A stretch of 10,063 bases of DNA from Bdellovibrionaceae bacterium UBA2466 (GTDB lineage Bacteria > Bdellovibrionota > FAC87 > UBA2466), in assembly GCA_002342225.1 (NCBI GenBank), contig DDPO01000024.1, forward strand, positions 21,363 to 31,425, given 5' to 3'. A program made the translations under genes and the position numbers. Below the pieces are notes generated by a model that was given only the letters and a program-made list of their open reading frames with translations, searched no databases and was not told the origin of the DNA. Shown here one piece after another: positions 5,794 to 10,063 of the stretch. How positions within the stretch are numbered: position 1 is the stretch's first letter; each line of letters starts with the position of its first letter.

Positions 5794-6771
5794 GTGAGAG
5801 AGAAAACACACATCCCGTCCCGCGTTCCTCCAAATTCGTTAGGCATTAAATCCCTTTTGGGCACAGAGTTTTTAGAAAAAAAACAAATAGAACAGATACT
5901 TAAGTACTCTTTTTTATTTAAGGATTTACTTGATTCAGGTAAGCCAGTCCCTCAAACCTTGTCAGGCAAGACCGTTATTCTTCTCTTTTTTGAACCCAGT
6001 ACCCGCACCCGCAGTTCTTTTGAGTTGGCAGCTAAGCGGCTCGGGGGAAATACTTTGGCACTCTCCAAAGAAGGGAGCTCCACCGAAAAAGGTGAAACTC
6101 TCATCGATACGGCCAAAACGGTTCAAGCGATGAACCCCGATCTTTTAGTTTTAAGACATCCTTCGGCCGGTTCGCCTTTCCATTTGGACCAGACATTGGA
6201 TTTGCCCGTAATCAATGCGGGAGACGGATTTCATGAGCATCCCACTCAAGCTTTGTTAGATTTAATGACTATCCAGCAGTTCAAAGGAAAAATTGAGGGT
6301 TTAAAAGTTTTGATTGTGGGAGATATCGCTCACAGTCGAGTGGCCCGTTCAAACATATATGCCTTACAGAAAATGGGGGGGGAAGTTTCTGTTTGTGGTC
6401 CACCCACACTTCTTCCACCCAAAGTGGAACAGATGGGAGTTGAAGTCCATTACGGTTTGAACAAAGCGGTCAGAGACAAAGACGTCATCATGACTTTGCG
6501 AATTCAATTTGAAAGATTGAATCCCGGTCAAAGTCCGTCTCGAGGAGAGTATTCTAAATTTTACGGGATTTCTGAATCTGTTCTCAAAGCTGCAAAATCG
6601 GATGTCCTTATTATGCATCCAGGCCCAGTCAATAGAGGTGTCGAGATTTCACCCGATGTGGCCGATGGCTCTCGCTCAGTTATTTTAAATCAAGTGGGTA
6701 ATGGAGTGATTGTACGAATGGCTGTTCTTCACTTGCTCACTGGGGGAGAGCTCCCGAAAGGTTTAGTATGA
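5794..6771 (+). CDS. pyrB: Aspartate carbamoyltransferase catalytic subunit
   Basis: PyrB transfers the carbamoyl group from carbamoyl phosphate to L-aspartate, the committed step of pyrimidine synthesis, in the cytoplasm as a trimer. The 325-residue protein shows FFEPSTRTRSSFE with the carbamoyl-phosphate loop STRTR (69-73), SSTEKGE (95-101), HPTQALLDLMTI (149-160), GDIAHSRVARSN (176-187) and MHPGPVNRGVEI (274-285). Carbamoyl phosphate would come from CarAB in the same operon. The only early start in frame is GTG at 5794: a TAG lies at 5782-5784 and no methionine occurs before the first motif. There is no Shine-Dalgarno site, and the first 18 or so residues extend beyond the usual N-terminus, so the true start might be a later TTG. 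No pyrI regulatory-chain gene is present. It overlaps pyrC by 4 bp (ATGA). Confidence 0.96.
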   Translation: MREKTHIPSRVPPNSLGIKSLLGTEFLEKKQIEQILKYSFLFKDLLDSGKPVPQTLSGKTVILLFFEPSTRTRSSFELAAKRLGGNTLALSKEGSSTEKGETLIDTAKTVQAMNPDLLVLRHPSAGSPFHLDQTLDLPVINAGDGFHEHPTQALLDLMTIQQFKGKIEGLKVLIVGDIAHSRVARSNIYALQKMGGEVSVCGPPTLLPPKVEQMGVEVHYGLNKAVRDKDVIMTLRIQFERLNPGQSPSRGEYSKFYGISESVLKAAKSDVLIMHPGPVNRGVEISPDVADGSRSVILNQVGNGVIVRMAVLHLLTGGELPKGLV

Positions 6772-8072
6772 GTGCTGATTTAGTTATTCGTCGAGCGAGA
6801 ATTTTTGACCCGAGTCAAAATCTCGATCTTGTCGGGGATATTTTAATTGAGAACGGTAAGATTCAGGCCCTAGGAAATCAAATAACAGTTCCTCCGGGAA
6901 AGCCCATTCCAGAACTCGATGCGCAGGGTTGGCTTGTGACTCCAGGTTGGATCGATATTCACACCCATTTGAGAGAGCCTGGCCAAACTCACAAAGAGAC
7001 AATAAAGACAGGGACTGAAGCTGCTGCTGCTGGTGGTTTCACTTCGATTGCTTGTATGGCCAATACTAAGCCAGTCAATGATTCAAGTTTTATCACGACC
7101 TACATTCAGCAAAAAGTAGCAGCAGATAGTTTGATCAATGTTTATCCGATTGGGGCCATCACCAAAGGACTAGAAGGTCAAGAGCTCGCTGAAATCGGGT
7201 CCATGTGGGAAGCGGGCATTGTAGCGATCTCGGATGACGGGAAAACCGTCATGAATTCCTACCTGATGAGAAAAGCTTTAGACTACTCAAAAAGATTTAA
7301 TTTACCTGTTGTTTGTCATGCGGAAGACGCCCATTTGAAAGGGCGAGGTGTAATGAATGAAGGATTTAACTCGGCCCGATTTGGTTTGAGGGGAATTCCA
7401 AAAGCTTCAGAGGAAATTATCGTTGCTAGGGATATTTTACTTACTGAATTAACCGGTGCTCGATTGCATGTGGCTCACGTGAGCACTGCGGGCAGTGTTG
7501 CTCTCATTCGAGAAGCGAAGCGGCGAGGAATTCGGATCACTGCAGAAGTGACACCGCATCACCTTACTTTGACGGATGAGGTAGTGGGGACCTATGATAC
7601 TAATACAAAAGTGGCACCTCCATTAAGAGAGCCGCAAGATATTGAAGCAGTGACAGAGGCGTTGGCCGATGGAACCATCGATGCTTTGGCTTCGGACCAT
7701 GCCCCTCATTCGGTAGAGGACAAAGAAGTGGAATATGATCACGCTGAATTCGGTATGGTGGGACTTGAAACCGCATTCCCCCTTTACTACCGAATCGCTC
7801 TCAAGAAAGGTGTCTCTCTGAATCGGATTATTTCGGCTATGACTCAAAAGCCTGCAGAGATCATAGGTATTCCCAAAGGCACACTCAAATTGGGTGCCGA
7901 TGCCGACATCACTATTTTTGATCCTGAAATGAAATATCGAATCGATAAAAAAGAATTTCGTTCAAAAAGCAAAAATACACCTTTTGACGGTTGGGATGTG
8001 CAGGGTAAGGTTCGATACACGATTGTTGCTGGAAAAGTGATTTACTCAGAAGCTCCTGGAGGTCACCGATGA
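6768..8072 (+). CDS. pyrC: Dihydroorotase, class I
   Basis: PyrC reversibly cyclises carbamoyl aspartate to dihydroorotate, the third step of UMP synthesis. The 434-residue length fits the class I amidohydrolase form. Metal and catalytic residues are visible: His65 and His67 in DIHTHLREPG, the bridging aspartate in AISDDGKT (Asp156 or Asp157), His184 in VVCHAED, His237 in LHVAHVST, and Asp310 in LASDHAPH. MANTKPVND (97-105) and the C-terminal GADADITIFDP strand also match the family. All expected ligands are present, so it should be active and not one of the inactive PyrC-like partners that pair with PyrB in some bacteria. ATGA overlaps at both ends, with pyrB and with carA, indicate coupled translation. 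Confidence 0.97.
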   Translation: MSADLVIRRARIFDPSQNLDLVGDILIENGKIQALGNQITVPPGKPIPELDAQGWLVTPGWIDIHTHLREPGQTHKETIKTGTEAAAAGGFTSIACMANTKPVNDSSFITTYIQQKVAADSLINVYPIGAITKGLEGQELAEIGSMWEAGIVAISDDGKTVMNSYLMRKALDYSKRFNLPVVCHAEDAHLKGRGVMNEGFNSARFGLRGIPKASEEIIVARDILLTELTGARLHVAHVSTAGSVALIREAKRRGIRITAEVTPHHLTLTDEVVGTYDTNTKVAPPLREPQDIEAVTEALADGTIDALASDHAPHSVEDKEVEYDHAEFGMVGLETAFPLYYRIALKKGVSLNRIISAMTQKPAEIIGIPKGTLKLGADADITIFDPEMKYRIDKKEFRSKSKNTPFDGWDVQGKVRYTIVAGKVIYSEAPGGHR

Positions 8073-9178
8073 CCTTCTTCGACGCGGCTCTTTACTTAGA
8101 AAAAGGCCATTTTTTCGCAGGTAAAGGTTTCGGGGCGGAGAGCGCTAAAGGCGGCGAAGCCGTTTTCAACACGGGCATGAGCGGTTATCAGGAGATCTAC
8201 ACAGATCCCTCTTACTTAAATCAAATTGTTGTCATGGGCAGCTCTCAAATCGGTAATACCGGAGTTAACCCGCAGGATCTAGAATCGTCTTCGCTGTTAC
8301 TTAGCGGAGTTGTTGTGAGAGAATACTGTCCTGTCCCTTCAAACTGGAGATCAGTACAAAGCTTAAGTGACTACTTAGCGATGGCCAAAGTTCCGGCTAT
8401 TAGTGAAGTGGATACGCGAGAGATCACCCAAATCTTGAGAGATGAAGGGGCTCAACGTGGGATTATTTTTCCCACTGCCAATATTTCAAAAAAAGAACTT
8501 CGAGTTCATGCCGAGAATTTATTGAAGTCAGTGCTTCCCATGGAGGGGTTAGATCTTGTCTCACGGGTCAGTTGCAAAAAACCTTATCACTTCTCTGAAG
8601 AGGGATGGAGAGAGGATGCTGGTACGATCGTTGTTTATGATTTCGGAGTGAAGTGGAACATCTTAAGACATCTAGGAAAACGAGGTTTTAAAATCCAAGT
8701 TGTTCCTTACAATACCCCAGCTGAAGAAGCTCTCAAATTTCAACCTAGAGCTATACTTCTTTCTAACGGCCCCGGTGACCCTGCGACAGTCCCTAGTAGT
8801 GTTCATGAGATTCAGAAATTGATAGGGAAAATTCCGATTCTTGCTATCTGCATGGGACATCAGCTTTTAGCGAGAGCCGTAGGAGCCAAAACTTATAAAT
8901 TAAAATTTGGGCATCATGGGATCAATCACCCAGTTAAAGACCTGAGTAGCAATCGAATTATCATTACTTCACAGAATCATGGTTTTGCAGTCAGGCCAGA
9001 GACTCTCTCGGGAAAAGACATTCAACTTAATCACATCAATCTCAATGATGGAACAGTCGAGGGCTTTTGCTCTGATAGTTTAAGATTTTATAGCGTCCAG
9101 TTTCACCCGGAAAGTGCTCCGGGGCCCAGTGATGCAAGTTATATTTTTGAACATTTCATTAGAGGGTTCATCCAATGA
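8069..9178 (+). CDS. carA: Carbamoyl-phosphate synthase small (glutaminase) subunit
   Basis: CarA hydrolyses glutamine and passes ammonia through a tunnel to CarB, which makes carbamoyl phosphate for PyrB and for arginine synthesis. At 369 residues it is of normal length. The N-terminal domain has FNTGMSGYQEIYTDPSY (33-49), IGNTGVNPQDLES (61-73) and VPAISEVDTREITQILR (108-124). The C-terminal class I amidotransferase domain has LLSNGPGDP (230-238), nucleophile Cys261 in AICMGHQLLA, and the His346/Glu348 pair in QFHPESAPGP. Alanine replaces the glycine usually found two residues before the cysteine, a mild change. The start overlaps the pyrC stop (ATGA), and the stop overlaps the start of the following unknown gene. 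Confidence 0.97.
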   Translation: MTFFDAALYLEKGHFFAGKGFGAESAKGGEAVFNTGMSGYQEIYTDPSYLNQIVVMGSSQIGNTGVNPQDLESSSLLLSGVVVREYCPVPSNWRSVQSLSDYLAMAKVPAISEVDTREITQILRDEGAQRGIIFPTANISKKELRVHAENLLKSVLPMEGLDLVSRVSCKKPYHFSEEGWREDAGTIVVYDFGVKWNILRHLGKRGFKIQVVPYNTPAEEALKFQPRAILLSNGPGDPATVPSSVHEIQKLIGKIPILAICMGHQLLARAVGAKTYKLKFGHHGINHPVKDLSSNRIIITSQNHGFAVRPETLSGKDIQLNHINLNDGTVEGFCSDSLRFYSVQFHPESAPGPSDASYIFEHFIRGFIQ

Positions 9179-9849
9179 GTCAGCTTAGCGAAAATTCAGC
9201 GGGTCAGATTTCATCAGTTGTTCATCCACGTTTTGAGACTATTGTGGACCGAATCATCAAGAGCACTGACAAACAAATGCTAGCCGATCTTCGGAGAGAC
9301 TTTCACAATCGTTTGCGAATCACATTAACCCACCCTGACCGCGCCGAGTTGATAGAGGATTTATGGGACTTCTTTTACGATTGGTGTGTTTTTGAAAAAA
9401 GGTTGCCTGATTCAATGTCAGATTTACCAGAGAATGTTTTAAGTGAATGGACTCTAGTCAAAGAGGGGAATACGAGAGGCCTTTATGAAGTTACTAAAGT
9501 CAATGACACTCTCTTGAAAGCTAAAGAGCTTTTCACTGGAAATAATGTCGAGCTTCGTAGTCGAAATGCTACAGATTTCTTGGGGCTCTCTAGGGGAGAT
9601 ATTATTGAAGGTCGATTGGTCAAAGAAGGTACCGACAAAAAAGCCAATTTCAGTTTTGTTAGAAAGCCTTCGTTTCATCCTACTGAAGTTCATCAGTACA
9701 TCCGACAAAAAGTGAAGGAGTTTAAAAAAGCCAAAGATTTTGAAACTTATCAAACTTGGCTTTGGCTCTTGGTGGGCATGTATTTGAAACACCGAATTTA
9801 CGAATCGATGCCGATTGATAAGATTTACGACGATAACAGCAGGATTTGA
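9175..9849 (+). CDS. Conserved-looking protein of unknown function inside the car genes
   Basis: I do not recognise a named family. The 224-residue, probably cytoplasmic protein has no signal peptide or membrane segment. It seems to have three parts. A helical N-terminus includes [20 protein letters not shown] (59-78). A beta-rich middle includes RGLYEVTKV (101-109), [18 protein letters not shown] (113-130) and [15 protein letters not shown] (138-152). A C-terminal helical part (169-210) is rich in Lys, aromatic residues and Trp. The middle resembles, from memory only, a domain in uncharacterised bacterial proteins (some with SEC-C tails) in which a 'LYEV..' strand, a 'L..G....V' strand and 'L..GD.i.aRl' follow one another. 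The ATG overlaps the carA stop, and carB starts 4 bp after its stop, so it is translated in the middle of the operon. That placement suggests a role tied to pyrimidine or carbamoyl-phosphate metabolism, but no function can be read. Confidence 0.88.
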   Translation: MSQLSENSAGQISSVVHPRFETIVDRIIKSTDKQMLADLRRDFHNRLRITLTHPDRAELIEDLWDFFYDWCVFEKRLPDSMSDLPENVLSEWTLVKEGNTRGLYEVTKVNDTLLKAKELFTGNNVELRSRNATDFLGLSRGDIIEGRLVKEGTDKKANFSFVRKPSFHPTEVHQYIRQKVKEFKKAKDFETYQTWLWLLVGMYLKHRIYESMPIDKIYDDNSRI

Positions 9850-9853
9850 GACG

Positions 9854-10063
9854 ATGCCAAAACGCACCGACATAAAAAAGATTCTTCTCATCGGTTCAGG
9901 TCCGATTGTAATAGGACAAGCTTGTGAATTTGACTATTCGGGAACACAAGCATGTAAAACGCTTAAAGAGGAAGGTTACGAAGTTGTTTTAGTAAATAGT
10001 AATCCTGCCACTATCATGACCGATCCGGAATTTGCCGACCGAACTTATATCGAGCCACTCTCA
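9854..10063 (+). CDS. carB: Carbamoyl-phosphate synthase large subunit, N-terminal fragment (cut by window edge)
   Basis: Only the first 70 residues are in the window. They begin [20 protein letters not shown], followed by [20 protein letters not shown], then [20 protein letters not shown] and TYIEPL. This is the characteristic N-terminal preATP-grasp domain of CarB, which phosphorylates bicarbonate, joins it to ammonia from CarA and phosphorylates carbamate. AGGA at 9841-9844 lies nine nucleotides before the ATG. The gene starts 4 bp after the stop of the unknown 224-residue gene. The rest, normally about 1,000 more residues, lies beyond the window. Confidence 0.96.
   Translation, partial: MPKRTDIKKILLIGSGPIVIGQACEFDYSGTQACKTLKEEGYEVVLVNSNPATIMTDPEFADRTYIEPLS

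Noticed and set aside
9454..9891. A 145-codon open frame on the minus strand over the carA-carB intergenic gene
   Set aside because: It lies opposite a frame with ATGA overlap to carA and tight spacing to carB, extends into the carB start, and its product has no recognisable order. It is a shadow.

Overview
The window looks like ordinary chromosome from a Gram-negative bacterium of moderate, slightly AT-leaning base composition. The gene mix is an RpoH-type sigma factor, a DedA membrane protein, an exported subtilase, a free-standing acyl-CoA-binding protein, the ribose-5-phosphate-type PLP synthase PdxST, and a tightly overlapping pyrB-pyrC-carA-orf-carB operon. Together these recall Bdellovibrionota or related former deltaproteobacteria. 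That placement is inferred from remembered family resemblance and was not tested by search. No mobile element, tRNA, rRNA, CRISPR array or phage gene was seen, and nothing marks the region as recently acquired.

Layout. The left third is a mosaic of single genes in alternating orientation. A 3'-truncated rpoH-like sigma gene (minus, 1-740) is divergent from a DedA gene (plus, 808-1440). DedA converges on an exported S8 serine protease (minus, 1451-2503) with 10 bp between stops. The protease has a good sigma-70-type promoter and is divergent from an acyl-CoA-binding protein gene (plus, 2614-2874). That gene converges, with 2 bp between stops, on a rhomboid-fold membrane protein that contains no histidine (minus, 2877-3542). 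Upstream of it on the same strand is a small exported protein made of arginine-rich 11-residue repeats (minus, 3604-3945).

The middle holds pdxS and pdxT (minus, 5620 to 4137), which encode the two subunits of PLP synthase, with a candidate terminator after pdxT. The right half is the de novo pyrimidine operon on the plus strand, starting at 5794. It runs pyrB, pyrC, carA, an unrecognised 224-residue gene and carB, which is cut by the window edge. The first three junctions are 4-bp ATGA overlaps, which points to one transcript and coupled translation. CarA and CarB make carbamoyl phosphate, PyrB makes carbamoyl aspartate and PyrC closes it to dihydroorotate, so the operon covers the first three steps of UMP synthesis.

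No stretch of 300 bases lacks a gene. The two longest intergenic stretches are 3946-4136, with leader hairpins and a candidate terminator, and 5621-5793, between pdxS and pyrB. The second carries four TTTGGC/GCCAAA half-sites arranged like an operator. The items most worth following are the unknown gene between carA and carB, the arginine-repeat secreted protein, the histidine-free rhomboid-like protein, and the operator-like array with an apparently near-leaderless pyrB start. I found no convincing new multi-gene system such as defence or secretion.
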